Below, piece after piece: positions 51,400 to 62,972 of a DNA stretch of 64,000 bases. A model generated the notes under the pieces. That model did no database searches. It was given only the letters and a program-made list of their open reading frames with translations, and was not told where the DNA came from. Source of the stretch: Galbula dea (taxonomy: Eukaryota; Chordata; Aves; Piciformes; Galbulidae); NCBI GenBank assembly GCA_013399015.1, contig VWZX01002298.1, forward strand, positions 310,001 to 374,000. Reading direction: 5' to 3'. Position 1 is the first letter of the stretch. Each line of letters starts with the position of its first letter. Made by a program: the position numbers and the translations under genes.

Positions 51400-51880
51400 G
51401 TCAGAGATGGCAAATAAATGCAGTTTATTAGAGAGTTACAGAAATAAAGGAATAAGCCACATTGTTCTCATCACCATAGATGAGGTATAAATAGAGTTAA
51501 TCAGCACTGAATGAAATCTTATTAACTCAAGGAGAATTATTCATGCACTGCAGGTGTTTTCCCAATCCTTGTCCATGGAAGTAATGAGTGAGAGCAATAA
51601 TTGGGGTCCAGCCCATCTCTGGCCAGCAGCTATCGTCCCGTCTGGACTGAATTAATCTTCCAAATTGCTATGCTGCTTTGCAACACATATTTCAACATAA
51701 TGATCTTTTACTTATTATTATTTTTGGTAGCTAGTGAGTTATTGAGATTGATAGCATCCTTTGCAAGAGAAATAAAGAACCCGTGGGGAACTGATAATTC
51801 ATTGAACTTTTGAACTACCTCCAAGTCATTTCTCTGGGACTTGAAAATTATGATGTATTATTTATCCAGCCCTGACTGTG
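51400..51880. promoter_or_regulatory. Candidate conserved non-coding element rich in homeodomain-type sites
   Basis: An AT-rich, non-repetitive block with repeated TAAT cores (AGAGTTAATC, GCAATAATTGG, CTGAATTAATC, CATAATGATC, CTGATAATTCATTG) and little simple repeat. This composition is common in developmental enhancers. Conservation itself cannot be judged here. Confidence 0.25.
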
Positions 51881-52249
51881 CCTCTCCCAGTGTGGTAGGA
51901 AGCTTCAGGAGAGTAATAACAACACTGGCCCTGTATGCTTTCCCTGAACACTCACCAGAGAGAGCCTGCTACTAATTTGCCTTTCAATAAGGGCTGTATT
52001 TTTCACTCCTTAAAACAGCAGTTTCTATGTGTCAGGTTACCAATGCAGCCTCAAGAGTTTCCTTCACCCTGGTTAGCTGAGCTGCTGTGGCACAGGAGGT
52101 GTTTTGTAGTGTTTGCATGGAGGAGCACCCGTACTGATGACCTCCCTGCTCTCTGGGCTAACATCACATCTCCCACAATCTTCAACGACTACAAGGACTG
52201 ATCCCAAAAGAAGTGGTCCAGATCTCCCCCCACAAGGTGCTGAGCTCCG

Positions 52250-52330
52250 TAGCCCAGATTCAGAAAAATGCTTAAGCAGAGGCTTAACACAAGCATGTGC
52301 TCAACTTCCTCACAAGCTTAAAGCTCAGGG
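52250..52330 (+). repeat. Candidate ancient amniote repeat fragment
   Basis: GATTCAGAAAAATGCTTAAG and CTTAACACAAGCATGTGCTC resemble a known old repeat built of GCACTTAAGCATGTGCTTAA motifs. It lies 400 bp before the second CpG island. Confidence 0.45.
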
Positions 52331-52749
52331 GATCATTCCTCGGCAAGTTCAAACCCCATTTAGTTAGCAGCAAATGTAAAGATTTCAGAGAGAGCTGAGA
52401 AAGCAGCTTTCATTTCGTACCAGCCAGGCTGAGTTTTCCCACACTCACCCCCTTATCCTCCCCTCACCATGCCAGGCACGGGGAAGGTGCGGGCTTAAAG
52501 GCTGCTAACGGAACCATCCCCAACCCCCGGCTCCTTCGCTGGGGCTATGGCAGCAGGGCTGAGACCCCACTCCTTTGCAATGGCAAAGTCCCATTTCTCT
52601 GAACACCCGAAGCAGTGCAACAGGAGGAAGAGAGACGAGCACTACAGCATCCACCTTTGCCACTTCCATCAGGTTTAGCCTTTGGCAGCAAAGGTTACAC
52701 ACTCCGTGTAGTACTCCGTGGGTAGCCCCAGGCCGCCCGTAGCTTTTCT

Positions 52750-53080
52750 CTCGGGCTGAAAGCACTAACCGATGTGCATATATGCCATTAACCCTTTGGG
52801 GACTGTGGGGGTTGGGGCCTGGCGCGATGCGTGCGGAGCCGGCGGGGCGCAGGTGGCCCCACGGTTCCCCACCGCTGAGCCCTTTCCGCCCGCAGCCGCC
52901 GGGCGAGGACCCGAGGGCTCCGCAGGAAGGCGGCGGGGCCAGCCGCTGCCTTTCCTGTACTCCTGGCTCCCTCTCGTGGGCTTCCCCAAAAGGGACAAGT
53001 TTGGTGGCCCGCAGGTCCTGCCGGGATCCTCCCGCCCCGAGGAACTCTGCAGCCCCTCTCCCGGCCGGCATTAAGCCTCG
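52750..53080. promoter_or_regulatory. Second small CpG island, orphan promoter candidate
   Basis: About 330 bp with many CpGs (GGCGCG, GCCGGCGGGGCGC, CCGCCGGGCG, CCGGCC) in otherwise CpG-poor DNA. The plus strand has an ATG at 52826 followed by GCGCAG|GTGGCC. No coding sequence of a known family was recognised on either side, so the strand and gene served are unknown. Confidence 0.4.
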
Positions 53081-56000
53081 GGAGCTAAAGGAGTGGGTGC
53101 GAAATGAAAGTGCAGTTTGGCCAGTTGCATCCTTCTGGTTGCAAGGCAAAACACAGGAACTTGAGTTTTCCAGCGTGTGCTTGGATTCACAGCTATGCTC
53201 ATGTCCCCAGCTATGGGGGGCTGCTCATTTAATGCTCTTGCTTTCATGCCCTCCCACCAGTTTTAGAGGCAAAGCAGAAAGACCACCCATGGTTGTCACT
53301 CCTCTGACCCTTCCTGCAGTTCCTTAGCTGTGTCCCTGGCAGTGTTGCTACATTTCCTTCCCCTGCTGTTTTCCTTTGTCCCATGGGATTGGGCCTGCTT
53401 GTCTCTATAGCATCCTCTATCTACCCCACAACCTGGCTTCAATCTTCATCTAAGTCTCCAGCTTGCAGTGCTTTCAGAGAGCTATCGCTTTCCTCCCTGT
53501 TCCCAGCCTGCCTGCCAGCTCCTCTACCCCTTCTCAACTCACTTCACCCTAGCTCTCACTTCCTTTTTCACTAGTCATGGCCCTGTGCCTGCTTGGCAGC
53601 CCTTTCACCCCTCTTCCTTCTCTCTTGGCATCTTCTATGCTGTTGTCTGACACGGCACTATCAGCACTGGTCTCTGCCTCTGTCACCTGCCCCCTTCCTC
53701 TCACCCCTGTGACCCCAAATCACCTGAAAATGTGTTTATCCTCCTTTACTCCTTCCTTCTATTCTTTCCCCTCTTCATGTTTTAGTCCCAGCTGTATCCC
53801 TTAGTCCAGCCATAACTCATTCTGAGATGCAAGCGAAGAGTGACAAGCAATGCCACCGACAGCTGCACCCGGGACATGGAGCTGTGTGAGGCTCAGGACA
53901 TGTCTGCATCTGTGAGGATGAGAAATCAGGGTCTGCTGCTTTGCCCCAGGAACTCAGGGGAGTAACTGAAACTTTCTGTGCACTTCTTTCACTCCTTCAT
54001 CTGTCTCTTACATTACAAATTTAAACTGCTGAGTGCAGGACAATTTTTTATTTTTTCATGGTAAGGTGTCAGATTCAGAGATCCTATTTTCTGTGTGAAT
54101 CTAAGGCCTGATAATAACACAAATAATAACAGAAGTGCATTCAGCTTGTACAATAAACCTCTGGCAAATGGATATCCTGTAATTGTAGTGATGCTTGCTA
54201 GACTTTTACACATTAAACACCCATGAGCCTGCAGCTGCCTCCAGGACAATTTATTTCAATTCCACCACATTTTCCTCTTGTGAGATACTCTATAACACTT
54301 AGCGACAGCATGTGAAAAAGGAGCTAGAAAGGGTTATGATGTAGAGCAGCCTCTGAGCTATCCAATATGCTTGATGTGCTTTATTCAGAAACATAAATCA
54401 CTGGGTTCTGAAAATTTATGGAGAACAATACCATTTGGTGATGCTTCTGCCTTGCCCTTTTACCAGTTAGGTCTCTTTGGGGTCCCTGGTGCATTTAGCA
54501 AGGAGGAGCGTGTCTGGCTGCAGCTGGGTCTTCCATGCCCCAGATCCATCCAAGAGCTACTTTGCCTTGTGGTACAAAGGGTGTAAGTGAAGCAGAAAAC
54601 ACATGTTCTTTGCAAGAATCACTGTTTGCACGTTGCTTGCTCAGAAAATCTAGCAAGGATTTTGTGTGTTAGAAATGTCTAAAGTCTTTGGAAAACAAAG
54701 CAAGGCTATTTCCAAATGGTATCATTCAGACTGGTGAGTTTCCCCATCAAGATGTAACTTGGCTATGACATAGCAAAATGTCACAACCTGACTGCTGAGC
54801 TACCCTGGGTAGCTTGGAGGGTCAAGATAATTCACAGCTGACAGAGAAAATTTGTTTTGCTTTGACTTGTCTGGTGTGTTTTCGGTCTGGTCATCCAGAT
54901 CTCAGCAACATCAACTGCACATGAGCTGTCCTGGGTCTAGAAATGCCTTTGTGTTGACCTCATGCATTAACCATTGAAAAGAGGCTGCAGGAAGCCTCAG
55001 CTGGGTTCTGCTCCAGCACACCAAGCATTCAGTGAGAAGCAGGATTTCCTCTGGGGAGAGCTTGCAGGAGGAAACAAAGACCTCACACAGAAAATGTCAG
55101 CAAACATCAGTGGCTCAGCAGGAAGGTTGCAAAGTTGCTGCCCCCTCCCACTTCAGTATGCCTGAAGTACACCTTGTCCCCTTCAAGTCCAGGTGCCCTC
55201 TGCTTTGCACTTTCAGGTCCAGCTGTGCTAGAGACCACAGACCAACCCTGTGCAAGGTAATGCAGAGATGCCTAGCTCTAACTCAAATTTCTAAGCCCAG
55301 GTAATAGAAGTAAAGGGTTTTATGTGCCTTTATGGTCTTGTGCATCCTGTGGGACTAGCCAAAAGCTGAGGTAAAATTTTATTAAAACAGAAGGTAGAGT
55401 GCTGGGCAGCTTATGAGTTGCCTACCCAAAGGACCCTGTATTGTCCTCCCACAGCACCAGCCAGTACAAAAGTAGATAGGGATGAGGACCAGAAAGCCAA
55501 CGTGGTTTTTCCCACTGTATATGTTATTCAGTGAAGTGGCATTGCCAGGACCTGAAGGAAGCATCCTGCAACAAAATGGACAGAAGGGCTGAGCTGGGCT
55601 GTAAAAGCAGCAGCAATCTGATTGCCTTAAGGCTTGCCTGAAACAGAGCAAAAGCAGAGGGGGCAGGAGGCCCCATAGCCTTTGGGAGAGGGGAAAAAGC
55701 AAAGGGTGGTGGGAGTGAGCTAAGCCATGCACCCAGAGCAAGGGATAGATGAGCTAGCTGGGCCTGAGCAGGCAGGACCCACACAGGGCAGAGCACAGGC
55801 ATCATCCTTGCTCTGATAAGGATGATGTGTTTCATTTCTGCAGCCTCCAGGCACAGCATCACCCTGTGAGGCCAACCTTGCTGGCAAGAGCCACCTATGA
55901 CCTAGTGGATTCTATGCATCATAGTCAACAAGAGCAGTCAGCTGCAGCAGAAGACAAGTAAGAGGGCAAAGGAGGAAGGTCAAGAAGTTACATAAAGCAC

Positions 56001-59000
56001 TCCCAGCACCATGAGGAAGGAAGTAGGAAAATGATTTGAAATCTTTGGAGGTCAAGGCAAATCTATCTGCTGCAGGTTCAGGTCTCTTCCTTAAGTCTTA
56101 CTTTATCTGTTTCTACAACTCCACCTTTTCCTCTTCTCTTTCTTCTGGCAGTCCTCTCTTTCTCCTGTATCTGAGTTTCTGTCTTCTTGTTTCTAGACTC
56201 TCTTCACCCTTTCTTTCCTCTTGTCCTCCATGCTCCCTCTCAAAAGACAGCTGCCATCTTTTAGCAAGATACCTGACTCACAGCCTTGGCCTCCTGCTCT
56301 GTCAGTTGAAAGGAGAGAAGTTCCAAGATGCTGGACTGAAGTCAGGATCAATATGCCTTTTCAAAGACCTCAGTGAGCAATCAAAGCCTGAAGAAGTGCA
56401 GGAGATGAAAGGTGATCAGAAAGACACAGCATTTTTTTTCCCCCTCAACTGGTGTTAGCCCTTTTCTTCAACAGGTCCTTCCAAAGCCACTACCAGTGGG
56501 AAGCTGACCTCAGGCAACACAGCACCAGCCACTGTCCACTGACTAGCCACTGCCATGAGAGTGCAAACTGTTTCCTCTTTATGTAGAGATGGGATGCCTC
56601 TCATCTCTCATGAGTTTCCATCAGAAGATGGGAAAAGGAGCCTGCTCCTGCTGTCACTGCCATCAGCACAAGCTTGTTTTCAGTGCTGATGGCGTGGGCT
56701 TCAGCTCAGAGCTGGCCACGTTGGGGGGATCCAGACTACTAGCTTAAAGCATTGTCTTGGTTTTCTCTGAGACCAGCCACCAGATTCCCACTGCAATCTG
56801 CAGACATCACGTTTAACCCTTGCAGAGTGAATGCATTGAGGCACAGCCCCTTGCAAGGCCAGCAGCCAGCAAACTCCATTCCTTGCCCTCACTCGTGTTG
56901 CAGACCAGCTTCTATCACAGAGCCCCATGCAGCTCTGGTACATTGGAAGGTGTGTTACTTTTGTCTGCCAGTTTACTGCCATCTCCATCCTGTCAGTCTG
57001 CAATCCACTTCCCAACACATCCTGTTATCAGAGGGATAAATGCTGAGCAGTGGCTTGGCTGATCTGTGCATTTCAAGTTGGGAATATGCTGCTAAAAGAG
57101 GCAGCATGTGCTCTCTCTCTGCCTCTCCCTGTCTCCTTTGTCTTCAGCAGGAATTATTTATTGCCCATGAGTAGCAGGGGGTGTTTATCTCCTGATTGGA
57201 GAAAGGCCATGGCCAGAGCTGGGCTCTGCCTTTTGATTCCTTTGCTGTTGGATCTATTTTTATTTCAGAGGACCAGATACTCACTTGATGTGTAATAGAA
57301 ATGATTGAAGACATAGTGCTTACCCCAGGATCAGTCTCTTTGAATTCAGATGTTTGATCAGCAGATAAAGGGGCAGAGAAGAGAGGAAGGAGGGAAGACT
57401 GAGCATCAGAAGGGTCCTAAGGAAGCTTTGACAGTTTTGTGCTTTTTCCATCAGCGTGGGAAGTCTGGAAATTGTGATTCTGCACATCAAAGTCAAAGGG
57501 GAAGGCAAATAAATGAAGTTTATTCACTCCTCATTTGGGCAGTAAGAGTTTATTCATTCCTCACTAGGTGCCTAGAGCCCCAAGCAGGGATGACTGTGTG
57601 CCTTTACTCACCACTCTACAGTGACACTGATCCTATTTCAAAGGCAGGTTACTTATTTTTTTTTCTATTTATTTTTCAATTTAAAGTTACACAAAATGGC
57701 TGAAAAAAGTACTCTCTAGCTTGTGCCCAGGCTGTGAGAGACAACCAGCAGCAACTTAGGGGAGACACAAGCATGGAGTTTCCTCACACTACAGCTGTGG
57801 GGCTTAACCAATGGTTGTGCTCTGAGTCCTCTTTGATGGTCCCTCTGAACCTGCTGGGTGTGTATACCACCCACCTTCACTGAACCTTGGTGGGGTCCTT
57901 GGTGGGCCATGTGGGTGAGGTGCTGTGCAAACACACCCTTAGGGACTTCAGTCCTCCAGTGTCTTCATGCTGAAGGATGGGACAGGAGACTTCAACATGG
58001 CTACAAAGCAGAAGGCACCAGCAAAACCAACCCCTTTGCAGCCTGCAGTTAAACTCTGCTCCACTTGTCCTGGTTCACCACAAAACCTCTATTAGAAAAT
58101 TTTAGATACGACCTAAGAGAGATTGTAGGAGTTGGCAGGTGGATTTTGGGGGGGCTTGCTAGTGGTTGCTGGGGGGGTGGAAGAAGCATAACCACAAACA
58201 GCAGAAGACCACAAATTAGCCACTGATATTGCCTACATGGGGGAAGAAAAGTGGCCAAGGGGGAACACAGCAGGGTGCATGATTTCAAGCCAGAACCTGA
58301 GATCTGGCTGGAGGAAGGCTTCTGAGCTGAGAGGCAAAATGGCAATCCTGTGGTACAGCATGAAAGTTTCTTTCCTTCCTTTTCTATACTTCTTTTTATT
58401 AATTTGCAAGGAGGAGGTGGGCAAAATAAATTATTTCAGCCTACATCTTTGGTGGCAAGCTGCAAAGCTGGACTGTTGAATCTATGAATTCAGGGCTCCT
58501 TAGAAGCAGCCTGTGGCTGTGAGCTGGATGGTCTCCTTGTCCCCACACCCAGGCTTGTGCTCACAGGTCAGCTTGCATGAAACCAGGAGTGGCACCGTGG
58601 CTTCATCTGCAGCAATCCTGAGTGTTGGAAACTGTGACTAATCCCCCAGCTACTTGTGGGGCCACTGACTTGGGAGAGCACTTGCAGTTAGTCAGGCTGG
58701 AGAAGTCCAGTCCCAGGGAGTGATGTGGCATCTTATTGCTCAATCCATTCATCTTACTCGTTAGCTGTTACAGAGGAAGAAACATCCTGGAAAGTCATAA
58801 CATCTGACAGGAGAAAAGCAGCCAGAAGCCTTGCTGACCCAGTTCCTGCTCCTGCTGTGGTTACAACATTGGGCTGAGATCACAATACTTAAGAGGGCAC
58901 AGTTAGGGTTTCCTGATGCAGCAAGCAGGGTCTGCAGCAGACAAGGGGAGTCCTGTGCCACCTTGTCTTGCACTGAGCAAAACACTGTAAAGGCCACTAC

Positions 59001-59869
59001 TGGATTTGTATTCAAGTGTGGGGAACATGGCCTTTTGGAAAGAGGTTTCTGGCTGGAAATGATGGATAAATACTATCACAAGCTCCTGTCCCCAACCTGG
59101 GCTGCTGCTGGGGTGAATTATGAACTGGTTTATGGACACAGACATGCAGTAGTCATTGTCTCTTCTTCTCTGCAGTGCAATGCAGGCTGCAGCTGGCAGA
59201 AAGTGGTGCTGTGCAGACACCACAGCTAAGAAGACATAGGGCCACTGCCCCTGACCTCAGAGAGACCCACTCTGAGGTCCTCCTCAAGGGCAACCCCCAG
59301 CCCTGCAGTCACAGCAGTCACAACCTGACCTGTCACGGGCAGGCACGGCTTGAAGAGTTGTATTCACAAGGCAGCTGCAATACCCAAGGGGTCAGAGCTG
59401 CAAGGATGCTCTTTTATAAATCAAGTGCATCTACTGACTACATCTTCCCAACCAGAGCTCCCAGGGAAAAAAAAGGCTTTTTGTCTGGAATTAATGTTTG
59501 AAGATTTGCTTTATGGTTCCAAGCCAGTATGTTTAAGTGCTCTGCAAAAGAGCAAGAGAAAAGAAAAAGCTCTGCAAACTGGCCATGCATATTAAAAGCC
59601 TCATCATTCAGTAGACTAAAAACAAGTAACAATCCACCCAGCTTTCACTTATTTTAAGCTTGATGTAAAAAGATATGGAAAACAATCAGAATACTTGAAG
59701 TGCATTAGACAACCCAGTATCTCAGACTGAACAGGTTGCAGCCTGCAAACTTTCCCCAGGAGCCATGTATAGTTAATTCGAATGTACCCACCCTTCTGCC
59801 ACTGTGCAGGGCTGTGTGTTGGGATTGCAGCCTGCTTAAGCCACAGACAGTTTACAAAATTAGCTCAGT
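53081..59869. other. Non-coding stretch downstream of the second CpG island
   Basis: C/T-rich sequence at 53.3-53.8 kb, then mixed unique sequence. There is a small direct repeat at 57.5 kb. No exons recognised. Confidence 0.5.
57529..57566 (+). repeat. Imperfect direct repeat of a TTTATTCAxTCCTCA unit
   Basis: GTTTATTCACTCCTCA and, about 30 bp on, GTTTATTCATTCCTCA: two near-identical 16-bp copies, probably a local duplication. Confidence 0.7.
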
Positions 59870-60080
59870 GGCAGTTCATTTTTGTCTTACTTTGCCATAA
59901 TAAAAGCAATAATTGCAATCACCATTATCAACCTAGCTATTTATTTTTGTTATTTGATTTATGATGATAATTTGCACTCTCTCATGAGAGCCTCTCTTTA
60001 TTCCAAGCAACCACATTGGATTGGGAAGATACATTGGCAGTCCAGCCACCCATTTTCATTGACTCCCCCATTTTAGCAAT
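59870..60080. promoter_or_regulatory. Candidate conserved non-coding element
   Basis: An AT-rich stretch with clustered sites such as GCAATAATTGCAATCACC, CCATTATCAACC and GATGATAATTTGC, and no similarity to repeats I recognise. It could be an enhancer, but the evidence is composition and motif only. Confidence 0.2.
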
Positions 60081-60948
60081 GGCAGCATGGGTCCAGTGTG
60101 CACACAGAGTAAAGGTCTGCCAGCTGAGGATGCTGGCAATTTGCTCGGCTGTTCGTGTCCTCTGTTGATTTATTCCGGTAAATGCATTTCCACTGGGAAG
60201 CCAGGGAACAGGTAGGCTCCTATTTGAGCCTGCTGCAGGAACACATTCCAATAATGAGAATTCAGGAACATGCCAAAATCACAACAAAAACTAAGGAGTT
60301 GCCCAGGACAGATACAGTCCCTAGGCAGAGGGCAGCTGGAAGAACATATATTTTTTTTGCTCTGGCTGTGTGTGTGGCTGCACAGAGTGAGGGGAGGGAT
60401 GCCTGTGCCCTCCACCCCCCAGCTTGGAGCCCTGAGGCTGCAGAATGAAGGGGAACAGGCTGATGTAAGGCACCACTGGTCACCACTCTTGCCTCATTTA
60501 TTTGAAAGGACAGTTGATGACAAAACTGCAAGGAACGTTGGTCTGTGACTTTGTCACTGGTTTCCATGGAAAATATTGTGTCACAGGGGAGTAGGAATTC
60601 AAGACAGGAAAAAGCTGAAGAATCAGAGAAGCTGGGTAACAGGGCTTTTGCCACTAAGTCAGGGCAACTAAGAAAAGGCAGGTCAGGGACAGCAGCGGTA
60701 TTTTACTGGTGGGCTTTCTCCATGGTCAGGTGGTACTTACATCCTGCACGGCTGCTGTGAACAGCCAGAATTTCCAGCAGGCTACAGTGGCAAACCCGCA
60801 AGTTATTTTATAAATCCTTACCCATGCAAAGGTCTTTCCCCCAAATTACCTCTCAACATCTCCCTAGGTTCACACCACCACCCCTCAGCTAGACCTCCAC
60901 ACCCCGGGCACAGCGATCTTCCTAGCTCTGGCATGGCTCAGATTCCAT

Positions 60949-60964
60949 GTCACTAGAGGGCACT
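60949..60964 (+). promoter_or_regulatory. CTCF-like site
   Basis: GTCACTAGAGGGCACT matches the CTCF core CCACYAGRKGGCRC at nearly every position; the leading C is T here. It sits in a GC-richer element of about 300 bp that also carries two hairpins. Confidence 0.45.
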
Positions 60965-61151
60965 CGGGTTATTTTTTCCAGCAAGCCTTCAGTATTAATA
61001 TTCATAGCATGTGCTGTGCTCTTGGGACGGTTTGGCAATATCCTCTTAGGGGAGCGGAGAATTGTTTTCCAGCTGATTTGCAGGGAGCGGGAGCGATGGC
61101 AAAGGTACTGAGAGGGTGCCACAGTAGCAACCACAGAGGGCATGTGCATGT

Positions 61152-61211
61152 TATGTGCTGCACTGCACATACGTAGGACACCTTCTTGCTGCACCTCGAA
61201 GAGGTGCAGCA
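61152..61211. other. Two adjacent perfect inverted repeats
   Basis: The first is TATGTGC / GCACATA (61152-61158 and 61165-61171) with a 6-base loop. The second has an 11-bp stem, TGCTGCACCTC / GAGGTGCAGCA (61187-61197 and 61201-61211), with a 3-base loop. A further AGGAC / GTCCT pair at 61175-61179 and 61223-61227 could extend the second. Function is unknown. The loops are too short for a normal microRNA precursor. Confidence 0.75.
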
Positions 61212-61450
61212 CAAAGACATGGGTCCTGGCCCCGCAGGGCTTTCAATAAAGTGTTAATTGCAGCAAGCTCCCAGCCTCCTGGATCTTCGAATGAAATGAG
61301 AGTACTGACACATCTGAAGCTTGACGCCCTGTGAAGTATGAAGTAGCAGTGAGAGCTTTTGTTTACTGCTTCTGAAGCAAATTACTAACGCAGCAGTGAG
61401 GCAATAGACTTCAATAGGGATCTGGAGAAGATCCTTTAGAAAGAGGAGAT

Positions 61451-61805
61451 GAATCATAGAATCATGGAATGCTTTGTGTTGGAAGGGATATTTAAAGGTC
61501 ATCTAGTGCAAACCCATGCAGTGAGCGTGGACGTCTTTAACTAGATCAGGATGCTCAAAGCCCTGTCCAACCTGACCTTGAATGTTTCCAAGGCTAGGGC
61601 ATCTACAGCCTCTCTGGGCAACCTGGGCCAGTGTTTCATCATTCTCACTGCAGGTGAATTTTTTCACTGTAAAAAATGTCTTCCTTATACCTAGTCTAAA
61701 TCTACCCACTTTTAGTGTAAAACCATTACACCTTGCCCTGTCATAACAGACCTTGCTGAAAAGTCTGTCTCTATCTTTCTTATAGGCTCTCTAAGTCCTG
61801 AAAGG
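61451..61805 (-). repeat. CR1 LINE fragment, 3' end
   Basis: About 355 bp of minus-strand CR1. The octamer tail is seen as GAATCATAGAATCATGGAAT, then GTTGGAAGGGATATTTAAAG, the CAGCCTCTCTGGGCAACCTG block and the end of ORF2. Point differences and stop codons show the coding remnant is dead. Confidence 0.9.
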
Positions 61806-62570
61806 TGAGTGATGAGTGATTAAGTACTGAGATGTGTGTGATGAACTGCCCAAATAAAGAAGTTGCCCTGCAAGCCTCACTTGGAGAGGGATATTTTTCC
61901 CTCTATTTTGACCTGATGCTATGGCCCCTGGTGTCCTGCCACAGTTCTGGTGTCCCCACTGGAGCAGACGATCCAGACACTGCCCACACACCCTCCTGAG
62001 CCAGGGTTGCACCGCTGGCCTCATCAGAAGCACCCTGGGCCAGTCTCCCTGGCTCAGCACCATACTCTGCTCTTCCTCAGCTGCAGGATGCCCTATGCCA
62101 GGTTCTCCCCCCGCATCCTGCCCATTTGTGTGCATGCACGCGTAAACATCATCACACAGGGTACCATTGGCACATGCTCCAGAAGCAGCCAGCACTATGT
62201 ATGGCACCCGGGAACAAGGCTGTGAGGGACACTTAGAGTTACAGCTCCCCTGTTTCTTCAGCTCACTGGGGCTGGTCCTGGCCCAGAGGGTAAGTAACCT
62301 GTGTAAAATTCACTGACACCTCCCCAACCTGCGGCTGGGGGCAAACCTTCACCCTCCCAAGAGATGCCAGAGCTGGCATGCTGAAGTTGCTGGAAGGTCA
62401 AGCTCACCATGACCCTTGAGCTTTTGCCAGCAGCAAAGTGTGTGTCTCCTCTGACAAAGCACATTTCCCTCTCTCAAACCACATCTCCTTAGCAGTAAAG
62501 TTATTTAAGTTGTAACTGCTGTTCAAATTGAAGAGAAGTAGAGTATTTCCCCTTATTTATTACCACCTTA
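61806..62570. other. Non-coding stretch, nothing firm
   Basis: Contains a donor-like CAGAGG|GTAAGT near 62290 on the plus strand, but no exon I can support. Confidence 0.45.
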
Positions 62571-62809
62571 TTTGCACTGGGGCAGCAGCTAGAGGCTCTG
62601 AATGGGACCCCCTTGTGCAAGCCATATTGAAAAGATGGTCCCTGCCCCAAAGAGCTTCCGGTTTAATTACAGAAGGAGCGACAACAGATGGATACCCTAT
62701 ACAGACAGGGAGGAGCACAAGGTAAGAGGGAGACAATTATGATTAGCTTAATAAGCCACGGTCACAGTACAGCAGCTGCCTGCTATCATCACTAATTGTA
62801 ACTTCAAAT
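62571..62809 (+). repeat. Ancient amniote interspersed repeat, about 240 bp
   Basis: TTTGCACTGGGGCAGCAGCT, AGATGGTCCCTGCCCCAAAG, GACAACAGATGGATACC and ACAGACAGGGAGGAGCACAA occur in the order seen in a widely dispersed reptile/bird repeat that I recognise, although I am unsure of its catalogue name. The collinear order over 240 bp makes chance unlikely. Confidence 0.6.
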
Positions 62810-62830
62810 GTTATGAAAGAATTCTTTCAG

Positions 62831-62972
62831 ATTAATCACAAAATGTTCTTGTCACCCAGGGGGAAAAAACTCAGATATTTTCCTATGCTTTGTGCCTCAC
62901 TTCCCTACAAAGCTGTCCCACCGATCCTGGGGACACAGGACGTGGTTACCTCTGGCAGCAGTACTTCAATAG
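62831..62972 (+). other. Possible orphan exon (plus strand)
   Basis: A pyrimidine-containing acceptor TTCTTTCAG (AG at 62829-62830) and a strong donor ATAG|GTAAGT (GT at 62973-62974) flank 142 bp that is open in one frame. The translation (containing MFLSPRGKKLRYF and ILGTQDVVTSG) matches nothing I know. It could be an exon of a non-coding RNA or chance. Confidence 0.2.

Noticed and set aside
52505..53149. 214-codon minus-strand and 181-codon plus-strand ORFs
   Set aside because: They overlap on opposite strands across the second CpG island. No known domain is visible, and base composition explains their length.
61187..61211. Hairpin as a microRNA precursor
   Set aside because: An 11-bp stem with a 3-base loop is far shorter than a microRNA precursor, even with the outer 5-bp pairing.
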